Positions 42,054 through 54,900 of a stretch of DNA of 64,000 nt are shown here, piece after piece; position 1 is the first letter of the stretch, and each line of letters starts with the position of its first letter. The position numbers and the translations under genes were made by a program. The DNA comes from Gerris lacustris. Lineage: Eukaryota; Arthropoda; Insecta; Hemiptera; Gerridae. The stretch spans positions 41,211,437 through 41,275,436 of the forward strand of contig OX578286.1 of NCBI GenBank assembly GCA_951217055.1. The letters are read 5' to 3'. The notes beneath the pieces were generated by a model. That model made no database searches. It was given only the letters and a program-made list of their open reading frames with translations, and was not told the origin of the DNA.

Positions 42054-43090
42054 GCATCGAGTGTCTCTGAAGTTGGTGTTTGGATATTGTCTCTTAATCC
42101 TTTTCATGGTTTTAATACCAGGGATTAAAAATCTTAATCCTCTCTAATACACTATTTCAGTCATTTTATACATTATCGATGCGATCATAGTGTACTACCT
42201 CTCTCTGAATTTAATGCAGATATCTTGCGTCTTTGAGACACTTCCTTTTTCAAAAACCCACTTCAGTTTTACCCATTTTTTACAACTAAAACCAACTCAC
42301 ATTAACAAAAATATATATTATTTCTTATAATATTAGTTAAAAAATAACAAATATTTACACCATTATTTTTTTAAAGTTGATTATTATTTATTTATTATGG
42401 GCATTTGATATTTTTACTTTATTTATTACTTCAAACTATAATTATTCACAGCAAACCCATTTAAAATCCCCAATAACTAAATACTTTGTGCGAAACAAGA
42501 ATAGATATGACACCAGTAGAGAATTATCATTGCCAACTTTAGTAAATAGAAAAAAAATAAAGTTACTAACAGCCTGATACAAGTTGGGAGTTACAATACA
42601 CAAATAAGATAACATAAAAATTCCAAACAGCGAATAAATAATATAAAAATAATAATAATAATGTATTTTGGTTCACATTCACCAGGAATACAATTTTCCC
42701 AAAACAAATTAAAAAAAAAAAAAAATCTACTAATCTCCACCTGCTATAAAATAAAATACGATATTATATTTTCAATTTTGTTTTTTAAAAGAAAAATTAA
42801 AACAAATATCTACGTATTTTTCCTTGAAATTACAAATATTTACAAATTTTTCAAGGAAATTTAATATTTTAAGGTGGAGGGGGAAAAATTTACCCAGTTT
42901 AAGATCCAAAATACTCGCACTTATTAGTGCTAATACGCGAATAACATTTAAAAAATAGAAATAATAATAGTAATAATGAACTAATGTTTTACTAATTCTA
43001 AATTACTACTAGCGTAAAATTAACATAGAAGCGGAACTTCTACGACATTTAGTTAATGACATTCTGAAGTCTGTAAATTTACTTAATAAA
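42054..43090. other. AT-rich spacer
   Basis: No gene, RNA or repeat is recognised. The short open frames here look like chance. Confidence 0.5.
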
Positions 43091-45420
43091 TTAAGCTTTA
43101 AAAAGTTTCTGTCTTGAAACAAAAGATGTTCTTCTAATACTCAACTCAAAATCTGTAATTCTGTAATGTTTGGTAGAATTACTGTAGAAAGAAGAATAAC
43201 TTATCACCCAAATTTCAATTCTTTTTTTTTCTTATCACTGATGCTTTCATGCTAATTTAGTATGTGCTAATTCCAGTGGTAGGATTACTGTAAAAAGAAG
43301 AACAATATGTCTGCCAAATTTCAATTCTTATTAACACTGATGCTTTCCAGATAACCACACAAAGTTTTAAAATGTTCTTCTAATCCTCCAGTAGAAAGCT
43401 GTAATATTAGGTAGGATTACTGTAAAAAGAAGAACAATATGTCTGCCAATTTTCAATTCTTATTAACACTGACGCTTTCCAGATAACCACACAAAGCTTT
43501 AAAATGTTCTTCTAATCCTCCAGTAGAAAGCTGTAATATTTGGCAGGATTACTGTAAAAAGAAGAACAATATGTCTGCCAAATTTCAATTCTTATTAACA
43601 CTGATGCTTTCCAGATAACAACACAAAGCTTAAAAATGTTCTTCTAATCCTCCACTGGAAAGCTGTAATATTCGATAGGATTACTGTAAAAAAGAAGAAG
43701 AATATGTCTGCCAAATTTCAATTCTTATTAACACTGACGCTTTCCAGATAACAACACAAAGCTTAAAAATGTTCTTCTAATCCTCCACTGGAAAGCTGTA
43801 ATATTCGATAGGATTACTGTAAAAAAGAAGAACAATATGTCTGCCAAATTTCAATTCTTATTAACACTGACGCTTTCCAGATAACAACACAAAGCTTAAA
43901 AATGTTCTTCTAATCCTCCACTGGAAAGCTGTAATATTAGGCAGGATTACTGTAAAAAGAAGAACAATATGTCTGCCAAATTTCAATTCTTATTAACACT
44001 GATGCTTTCCAGATAACAACACAAAGCTTAAAAATGTTCTTCTAATCCTCCAGTAGAAAGCTGTAATATTTGGCAGGATTACTGTAAAAAGAAGAACAAT
44101 ATGTCTGCCAAATTTCAATTCTTATTAACACTGATGCTTTCCAGATAACAACACAAAGCTTAAAAATGTTCTTCTAATCCTCCACTGGAAAGCTGTAATA
44201 TTTGGTAGGATTACAGTAAAAAGAAGAACAATATGTCTGCCAAATTTCAATTCTAATTAACACTGATGCTTTCCAGATAACCACACAAAGCTTTAAAATG
44301 TTCTTCTAATCCTCCAGTAGAAAGCTGTAATATTTGGTAGGATTACTGTAAAAAAGAAGAACAATATGTCTGCCAAATTTAAATTCTTATTAACACTGAT
44401 GCTTTCAAGATAACCACACAAAGCTTTAAAATGTTCTTCTAATCCTCCAGTAGAAAGCTGTAATATTTGGTAGGATTACTGTAAAAAAGAAGAACAATAT
44501 GTCTGCCAAATTTAAATTCTTATTAACACTGATGCTTTCAAGATAACCACACAAAGCTTTAAAATGTTCTTCTAATCCTCCAGTAGAAATCTGTAATATT
44601 TGGTAGGATTACAGTAAAAAAGAAGAACAATTTATCTGCCAAATTTCAACATCCAAGTTTTAAGCTGCATGTTCAAGCTTTACACAGTTCTTCTTATCAT
44701 TTATAATAAGCTGTAATTATCTGATTAGCTGCACTTTAAAAAAGACACACTTCAAAATAAATGTGTTTTTCAATAACTCATGATATTTTAATTCTTATTC
44801 ATCCATTCCATATTTCAACACAACTACCTGTACACACTGTAGCGGGGTTTCTAGAAGGTGTTTATTAATAAGATTATTTTTTACTTGTCTAAGCTCTATA
44901 TAGTTCTTCTAATCCACCAGTAGTTTGGTTGCCTTTTCAAGCTTTAAAAAGTTCTTTTAATTCTCTACTAGAAGCTGTAATACTTGGCAGTTCAATTCAG
45001 AAGTAGGAAGCTCACAAACTATCACTGCTGTCAGCCATGTGTTCTTCTAATCCTCCAGTAGATTCATTACCTATTCGAGCTCTATGTAGTTCTTTTAATT
45101 CTCCACTAGAAGCTTTGTGTTCTTCTAATCCTCCAGTAGATTTATTACCTATTCGAGCTCTATGCAGTTCTTTTAATTCTCTACTAGAAGCTTTAATGCT
45201 TGGCAGTTATATTCAGAAGCAGGAAGCTCACAAACTATCACTGCTATCAGCCAAAAGTTCTTCTAATCCTCCAGTAGATTGATTACGTATTCAAGCTCTA
45301 TGTTGTTCTTTTAATTCTCTACTAGAAGCTTTAATGTTTAAAAGCTGGAAGCTCACAAACTATTTCTGATACTGTGTTTTTTCTAATCCTCCACTACAAT
45401 GTGGCGGATTCAACACAACA
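43091..45420. repeat. 132-bp satellite (about 11 copies) passing into diverged relatives
   Basis: From about 43270 to 44650 a unit of 132-133 bp repeats: GGATTACTGTAAAAAGAAGA, ATATGTCTGCCAAATTTCAA, CACTGATGCTTTCCAGATAA, GTTCTTCTAATCCTCCAGTA. Units before 43270 and from 44860 to 45420 are shorter and diverged but keep GTTCTTCTAATCCTCCAGTA. Small open frames inside come from the repetition. Confidence 0.93.
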
Positions 45421-45560
45421 ATTTTTTTTGTAAATTTGCGTCTATTTATTTATTTATTTTTACAAAGCCTCCAGTTTTTATCTTTTATTGCACACGGTAA
45501 ATTAAATATGGTTATAAACAATACAATCTTATGAATTACATACAAAACTAATTCAGAGGC

Positions 45561-45561
45561 T

Positions 45562-45610
<49 letters not shown>
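45561..45610. repeat. (TAA)n microsatellite
   Basis: About sixteen uninterrupted AAT/TAA triplets. Confidence 0.97.
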
Positions 45611-45611
<1 letters not shown>

Positions 45612-47024
45612 TAAAAGACCGCTGATTATGTCAAATTTTTCTTCTTTTACCAAAATTTTGAAAATATCTGTAAAACTTGCCTACACTTAGAGAAAGAGAG
45701 CTAACTATCTCTAACCATCTCTAACCCCCTCCTCTTTTACCAACCATAAAATAAAATAAAATAAAAAGGAATCAAGTACTACTACCATAAAAAAATAGAT
45801 AACACAAAAAAATAAAAATTAACTAACTAATAATAACAAATGTAAACAAAAATATATAAAAACATACATTCAACAACCATTATATAACTACTCACTAAAA
45901 AAAATTCTAATTCGACTACTTAAGTATTATACATAAATTGTTATGTAAATTTAACACTTTTTTTTGCATTAGTGGACATAGTGTTTAAGAAGAGTGTTTT
46001 AAGCCACTCAAACACAATGATCATAATATACATATATACAGTAAAAAAAACAAAAAAAACTAACTAACTACTATTTGACTAATAAAGACTAAGTTAATAA
46101 ACTGATCATTTTATACATTTAACGGTGTGTTCGTTAATGTATAAAAATATATCAACTTCTTTTGGAGTTGAACCAGATACATTGAGGTTTGCACTGTAAG
46201 TTCTAATTGGAGGTACATAAGCTTTAAGTCTCTTTACCATACCAAAATCTTAATATTTTTCTCTCTTTCTCTCTTCATTCTTTTATAACTGATTAGAATT
46301 TTTATCAAATATTATTGTTGTTATTAAAATAGAAAATAGAGTCGTAATGAATCGAATTAACAATATCTTGTATTTTTCCCTTTCTTTTGTTAGCTCTATT
46401 TTGATTTTAAACATGCTTAATTAGTAACAACAAATGCAGTGATTCAATGGACTTTGCAAGTGCCCTCTATTGGAGGAAATGAGAAGATTCAACACCACGA
46501 ACTACATCCCTCTTGAAAAACTATAATGTTGGTATACATAGAATTTCATTTTAATAAATAAATTTAAAATTTTGTAAAAACCAAAAAAAAAACTCAAATT
46601 AATAACAAGCTAACATAAATCAGCTTTGTACAAACTAAATAATACATATTTAGTACTATTAAATGAATACGCAGATATATAATGATAATAATTAGTAACT
46701 ATTGCACCTTATTTAAACTTCCATTGTACGGTACAATTTCTGTGCAAGACATAAACAAACAAACAAACAAATTTTTTTTAATTAAACGACACTACTTAAT
46801 GACTATTTGAGCAGGCTCAATGACCCAGAGTAGAAATAATTGTTTTTATATTATTAATATATACTTTTTATACTTTATCTTCTACTCATTAAGGGAGGGG
46901 TAATTGTGTTGTGTGTACTACGATGGCACCGAAGTTGGTGTTTTCCTTCTCCGTTTCTTCAAATTGAAGAGGGATAAACGCTCGGTTGGTGTACTTAACA
47001 TCTTTAGACTCGGATACTTTGTGC
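45611..47024. other. 3' flank of the MCRIP homologue
   Basis: AT-rich DNA that should include the MCRIP 3' untranslated region at its right-hand side. No further gene is recognised. Confidence 0.45.
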
Positions 47025-50000
47025 TTAAGGTATTGATTTTGTAATTGTGTTGAACAGCCTTTTTCCCCACCATGATTCTAGGTCGAAGGGCTTGAAATCT
47101 GGAAAAAAAAAATAATAAAAAATTAAATTATACTTTTACAGTAATTATTATTCCTCTTCAATATCTCTATAGTTAGAACACTGGGTTAATGACACAAATA
47201 TTCTAAAGGTGGTCAGAAATTGGGCACAATTTCTTAAGTCCTCCTGTTCTATACCACCATCTAACATAAAGAAATCCAAGCCGGTCTTTTTGTGCATCCC
47301 ATGTGTGCTTATGTGCAATGAATTTGTAGTTTTGGGAATGAAAAAGGTCATAAAAAGCTGCCATTTGAGAGGGGTTGGCTAGGATTTAAAGAAAGTTTAG
47401 TGGAAACAAAATCTGTGTCAAAGGGAAGAGACAGGATTTGGACACATAATATACGTTAAGAAATACAAAAAATTTCCAGAAATAATTGTCTAACTTATCT
47501 AGCTTGTCAATATATTAATTGGTCATCTGTGCTTTTAATAAGTATACATACAATTAGTAAAACATAAAATCATACCACGTAAATATTTCAACACAAAGAG
47601 ATCAGTTAAGAAATTCTACAGGACTCAGTTTAAAGGTTCAGTCCATCTTGCGCACAGCGGAAAAAAAACTCTGTCAAGATGAGGAGGAAGAAGACCCAGG
47701 GGAAGAAGAAGAATTACATTAATGGATAAAATCTTATTCACCCTAGAAAAGAATCTTTCTTCACCAAGCATTGACAATATCCAAAAATCCTTTTAATCAT
47801 CCTCAATACTAAACGGTAGAAGACGAGCTGAATGAAGTCCAAGTAAGGAGTAACCAGGTAAAGGCTGAATCCAGGAATATTAGACAAGTTTTAACACAAA
47901 CGAGAAGTATAAATATGGAGTATACCTTTCCTGGAGTCAGTTCTATTTAGATTTTCCGATATTATAGCATTCCACCCGGACAACAAGACTGCCCTTATTA
48001 TTGACCCTCCCGTCAGATATGAAACTAACGACATAGACCAAGCCAACAAAGTGCACGAGGAGAAGAAGACCATCTATGAGAAGTGCATCGAGTTTTATAA
48101 AGATAGGTTTCGAGCTTCTCATGGTGATAGAGATTATAAAGTGTATGGATTGTGGTTTGGAACAAGAAGGACTATACTAGCTAGCACTAAAAACTTCTTT
48201 GACAAGATCGGTACGGACCAGAATTTTTTAAGACTACTGTCAGAAAATATAATTTTGGACTCATTAGGTATCCTTAACCACCATATATATTCTTAATTGT
48301 TAGTTCATTATAATATCCTTGACAAACTTGTATTATTTTTACAGTGCTACTCTGTATGTACTATTAGTGTATTACCTTAGACTTTACTTCAAACTTTATG
48401 ATTTATAATTTAGCTATTATTAATTTAAAATGTTGTCATTAGATTGATAAGTACGCTGTGTGTGAAAGCAAACCTTAATATAAGGCCAGCCTCACTTGTT
48501 TATATTTTGTAAATAAAGTGTTTATATATTGTAGCTCCCAGGTAATGTTACAAAGGTGATGTAAATGCGTTCAGTCAGGGTTACAAAAATTACAACTTTA
48601 CAATTTATACTATTGTAATAGGGTTGGTCCGTAGGCTTCCGCGGGTAGACTCGTAATAAACAGCTTGGGTTTCCGGTGAAATCCGCGTCACGAAGGGGTT
48701 GATATCCGACGTTTCGCTTCCACTACTGGAAGCATCTTCAGGGGTGTGGTGCATCGTGTTGTTGACTCGAAGCAAACACAAGATATACTACGACTGGAGA
48801 GAAGAACGGCGTATTTATACTGGTTTCCTAGACCGTAGATTGTACCGCAGAGGAAACCAGTATAAATACGCCGTTCTTCTCTCCAGTCGTCAGTATATCC
48901 TGTGTTTGCTTCGAGTCAACATCACAATGCACCACACCCCTGAAGATTGCTTCCAGTAGTGGAAGCGAAACGTCAGATTTCAACCCCTTCATGACGCTGA
49001 TTTCACCGGAAAACCAAGCTGTTTATATTGTAATAGGGATTTGGCTGAGTGAATTAAAAGGAATTTGATTCTGATACATTATTTATTGGTATAAACCTCA
49101 AGAGCTAAGATTGGACTCCTCGTGAGACTCTTTGCAAGGGCTTATTCTGATAGATTTCTAGCGGAGGAAAGCACCACTAAACAGAAATGCAAGCATTTGC
49201 TAGTCTAAAGTCTACACTGCTTTTCTTGATTATAGCCTTGTTTTTCCCGTTTTCCCGATGCCCCTCTAGAAAGAGAGCACCTGCACATAGGTAGGTACAC
49301 GAAGAAGGAAGTAACTAAAGAACTGCGGTATTTTCAAAAGAACACAATTACTTGTAGCAGCAATTACACTATAACAAGAAAAACCTGGTATTTCATGTTT
49401 TGTGGTACAACATAATTCAGCTCTTCGGAAGAGAATAAAAATCATTATAATTATAAAATTATAAATAAACATGTGAAATAAACTCTGCAAGCAAGCTGAA
49501 TCCCTTGAAAGGAAGGTAAAGAAAAACCCAAAAATAAAATTATTTAGGGCCTTCTTCAATTTAAACTAAACACGTTTAGGTACAAGAAGACCTACAGTAT
49601 GCGTGTTATGAGTTTTGACTTTTGACACTCAGATTGGCCAACCTAAATAAGGAAAAATATAAAGCCTCTAGGCCTGAGGGAGGGGTAGGGTCGGTGACAT
49701 TTTTTTGGATTTTCCTGCATTGTCAAAATTTACAACACATAATGCGCAAACTGTAGAAAATAAAAATAATAAAAAAATACCTTTTAACTTTGGATTAGGT
49801 TCAGCTTCAAAATAAACGACTGATGAAGAACCTAAAATAGAATAAATGAGATTAGATTGTCATTAAATAAATAATTATTAATATTATAATAATAATAATT
49901 CATTTAATAAAAACCAAAGGATAAAATTTGACATTTAAGTATACCTGTGGAATTAGATTCACTGATTTCTGTCTCCTTGCGGACTGACATCCAAGCTGAA

Positions 50001-51895
50001 AAATAATAAAATAACAATTAATATTAACAGTAAACACATGGGGATCCACATCCCCTTAAACACACTACGTCTATAAATGTATACCAATATGTACTAGAGT
50101 GAAATCTTTTCTGTTTATAAAATCTTATTCTAATTTCTATGGGGCCCGATGCTTTGATGTTGTGGGTTCAATCCCGTGTCATGATGCTGTGATTTTTATC
50201 TATGAATCTAGGACGGAGGAGGGCGATGGACCTAACCCCCTAAGGGGTTTTATTCCCCCACACTTTGACGCACGCTCATATAGCTCACTAATGACCACAC
50301 CATTCTCGCTTCGGCAGTACAACATACAGATGTATGGTGTGTGAAGTAGCTGGAACTCTCCACCACGTAGTTTGTAAAATGGGTCTACTATAAGGCCTAA
50401 TTGCTAAGTTCGAACAAGTGGTTCTTCCTTCCCGTCTAGTAGGAAGTACTAGATAACTACTACTACTACTTTTTGTTTGGACTACTGCTGTGAGCTTATA
50501 AGTTATAGGTAAATATTTTTCACTAAGTACCTATGAATTTGGAAGGGCCTCTGATCCCCTGCTAGCTCTTTTTTTTATCATTAGTGTTTTGGAAACTGGT
50601 GATAACGTTTTTGATTCCCAAATATCAATTATATAGTATATATAAAAAAACAAACAGAGGAGTGTAACAATCTAAAGGAGGTGTATAGAATGTTCTTCTT
50701 TAGACTGTTACTCCCCTTATAAAAGCAGAAGGGTTATATTCCTCTGTTCCAAAGTAAATTGGACTAAACATCCCTTTGCCTTAATAGTTATTTAGTCTAT
50801 CATTTATATTCTAAAACAACAAAGGGGAGTAACAATCTAATGAAGTACCGTATTACCCATTACATATAAACAGAAATCCCTTAATATCCGCAAGAGTTTC
50901 GCTCCACAAAAATAGGAACTGCAGATATCAACTGTCAGCTTGCTTGCTGAACAACTCAGGATGTTCAGCATCCTTTTCCTCTGTACACATAAGTGTTCCA
51001 ACACAAAAGTGTTCCATTGGCATTGTCATCATTTCCAGTTAGGTTCAGTTGATCTCGGCAAATAAGCATTTCTTCTACGTCAGCCTTAGTGATTTTATAC
51101 AGTGGTCAAAGGTGGTAAGAAGTTGTTAAAAGTAGTTAATAGTGGTAAAAGTAAAAGGAGACAAGATGTTGTTAGAAGAGATAATAGGTGGCAAGAGGTT
51201 GTTAAAGATGGCAAGAGGTTGTTAAAGATGGTAAGAGGTTGTTAAAGATGGTAAGAGGTGGCAAGAGGTTGTTAAAGATGGTAAGAGGTGGCAAGAGGTT
51301 GTTAAAGATGGTAAGAGGTGGCAAGAGGTTGTTAAAGATGGTAAGAGGTGGCAAGAGGTTGTTAAAGATGGTAAGAGGTGGCAAGAGGTTGTTAAAGATG
51401 GTAAGAGGTGGCAAGAGGTTGTTAAAGATGGTAAGAGGTGGCAAGAGGTTGTTAAAGATGGTAAGAGGTGGCAAGAGGTTGTTAAAGATAGTAAGAGGTG
51501 GCAAGAGGTTGTTAAAGATGGTAAGAGGTGGCAAGAGGTTGTTAAAGATGGTAAGAGGTGGCAAGAGGTTGTTAAAGGTGGTGAGAGGTGATAGGATAAA
51601 ACACCTTGGATATCGGGGGACTACTAAAGTTGTATATAGTAGTTGTAAAGCCTTTTAGCAGACTTAGCCCTCCAACGGGCTGTTGGAGGGCTATGTCTTA
51701 GATTATTATAATTTATTTTCGTATGAATTCAGTAGGTTTCTGTGAATTACTTACATTCATGAACAAATTTAATGAGCTCTTCGTGCTGAGGAGTGATAAC
51801 TTCTTGTTTAGCTCTAAAAGAATGTGATTTTTTACCATTCACAGCATGGAACACTGGTTTAGGAGATCTAAAACAAATAAAAACAAGCTAATAAA

Positions 51896-51933
<38 letters not shown>

Positions 51934-54900
51934 GTGTCATATCAAATTAATAGGAAACAAGGAAGCTATCTCAATATACTTCATTTTAAACTAATGTTAC
52001 GATCTGTCCAGTGGTAGAATATAAGGAAACTATGTGCAACCCAAATTGGCATACATTATAGTCAAGAAATACATATTAGTAAATATGCAGAACAATAATC
52101 AGAGTAATAATTACAATATCCACAGGGTAATCAGCAATAAGCATTAAGACATTGCATAATGCTGACTACCCTTTAGTATTTACTAGCGTTGGGACAACCG
52201 ACTAGAAAAAACAACCGAATGAATAAGTCGATTCGGGAAAAATCAGTCGATTGAATTCAATCGACTGAAAACAGTCTTATAGCGGGTATAGGATATACGA
52301 ATAAAGATATAAACCGAGACTGAACCCGCAAGTCGAATGTTTCAGTCGAATGGTTTTTTTTTATATAGGAGTAGTACGGTGGAGGCGGTAAAGGCCTCAG
52401 AGCTGAGGAGGGAGGGGGGGGGGGGTGAGAGTGAGAAGGCGCTTGACACTCGTTATCTCGCCCCAAACTACAGCCTGCTACGACATCGTTTTCATTCGAA
52501 TGAAAAAATATAGACTGAGACTGAATCCAGTCAAATTTTTCATTCGAATGTTTCATTCGGATGTTTTTTGGTTTTGGGTAGGGGAAAGGAACGACGGTGA
52601 AGGGCTCAGAGCGGAGGAGGGGTGAGAAGGCACATGACACTCGTTATCTCGTTATACACACGTCCACATATACACGTCCGAATTACAACTAATACAACTC
52701 CAAACTATAGACTGATATCAGTCCAATGAAAACTAGATATCCACAACCGAATGAATGAATATTTTACAACAACCGTTCATTCGACTGTTTTCAATCGATT
52801 TGTTCCCAACGCTAGTAACAATCCCTCCTTATTTTCAGTCTTTTGTTTTTAAAATAAAGTAAAATTTGTAATAAAGTAAAGATGTTTAGGTTCGTTTGTT
52901 AACTTCTTTTTGTGGTGCTGCGGGATGGATGAAAACGTCTCAGGGTCGTGCTATAGTTTGGAGACACCTGGTTTAGACGAGGTAAGGCCATACTTTTTTT
53001 TAAAAAAAACTGAGAATAGAAGAGTAGTTAAAGCAGCGAGGACATAGTGAAAGCCGACAACTTGTTGTGCATGCTTAAGTTACACATGTTTATTAGGCCG
53101 CTCTTGTTTACCCGATTTTGATTGCTATTACCGTTCACTAATATCTCTTTGTCTTAATAGTTAACCCTCTTATTCAAAAACATTACCCATAAGAGATTGT
53201 AAGTGGATATTTCATATATTTAAAGAAAAAAGCAATTAACTTCAATGCAAAGTTTCCTAGCGTTCTTTACTTTTGGAATGGAAAAAAGGAAAAATTAAAA
53301 AAAAAACTATCAAAATCGTAGGGGAATAAATTAATAGGCTCAGATATGACAGATTCCCTACAAATTAACTTATCAACATTATCAAAAAACTTACACTTAA
53401 CTTATCAACATTATCAAAAAACTTACACTTAACTTATCAACATTATCAAAAAACTTACACTTAACTTATCAACATTATCAAAAAACTTACACTTAACTTA
53501 TCAACATTATCAAAAAACTTACACTTAACTTATCAACATTATCAAAAACTTAAACTTAACTAATCAACATTATCAAAAACTTAAACTTAACTAATCAAAA
53601 ACTTAACTTATAAAAAACCTAAACTTAAGTTATCAACATTATCAAAAAATGGAATTATTACATAAGTTTCACTCATTCAAGTTTTAATTATGAGCAGTGC
53701 TCGATTTCTAGAAATTGAGGTGCCGGAACTACAACCTACTCTCTCTTTACCCCCCCCCCCCCCCATATAAGGGGGGTCCGGGGGTCCTCCCCCGGGAAAA
53801 TTTTGAAAAATAAACATTCAAAATCAGCATTTTAAGAGTTATAGACATAAACCCACACTGCAATCAGTTGGTTTCACAATTTCACTTTAAATCAAATTAT
53901 AATTATTATAAACAATTTCTTGATTAGCATGTCACGTGTTGTTATAATACTCTCAATAAATAAATAGGTAATTAGGTTTATACGAATAATTAAATCAACA
54001 AAACATTCCCAGTCTCACTCGCCCCGGGTGAGTTTCGGCACAGCGCAGCGTCTCTGCATAGTACTTATTTAATATGATCGCCATTAAAAAATACCTTTAT
54101 TGTTTCAGGTTATCATAATTTAGTAGTATAATCTCAACAAAAGAGATATTTGTTGTATTTGGAAAAAAAAAAAAAAAAATCCAGTTTAATACATGATGTC
54201 CTTAATCAAATTTGTAGTCACTCACTGACAAACAAAATTTTAACAAAGGATTTAAAAAAAATTTTAGTGCCGATAATTTTATTTTTTATTTATCAGAGAG
54301 AGAGGTCCCGGAACGCCGTTCCGCCTCAAATCGAGCCCTGATTATGAGTAAGTTCCAGAATCTGACTTGTTTAATAAACTGATCAATCTTGCACTTCTTG
54401 TTTAACTGATTAATTTAGCTCTTTGAGTTATGTTTACAAGTAATTTCCGATCAATCTTGCACTTCTAGTTTAACTGATTAATTTAGCTCTTTGAGTTATG
54501 TTTACAAGTATTTTCCGATCAATCTTGCACTTCTAGCTTAACTGATTAATTTAGCTCTTTGAGTTATGTTTACAAGTATTTTCCGATCAATCTTGCACTT
54601 CTAGTTTAACTGATTAATTTAGCTCTTTGAGTTATGTTTACAAGTATTTTCCGATCAATCTTGCACTTCTAGTTTAACTGATTAATTTAGCTCTTTGAGT
54701 TATGTTTACAAGTAATTTACGATCAATCTTGCACTTCTAGTTTAACTGATTAATTTAGCTCTTTGAGTTATGTTTACAAGTAATTTCCGATCAATCTTGC
54801 ACTTCTAGCTTAACTGATTAATTTAGCTCTTTGAGTTATGTTTACAAGTAATTTACGATCAATCTTGCACTTCTAGTTTAACTGATTAATTTAGCTCTTT

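Noticed and set aside
42377..42864. Two frames of 66-67 codons
   Set aside because: AT-rich chance frames with no codon bias, motifs or splice context.
43091..45420. Short coding frames in the 132-bp array (for example 45037-45282)
   Set aside because: They follow the tandem unit and have no independent coding signal.
51202..51658. Open frames of 120-139 codons on both strands
   Set aside because: They arise because a 30-bp repeat keeps all frames open; the predicted peptides are a perfect ten-residue periodicity with no flanking gene structure.
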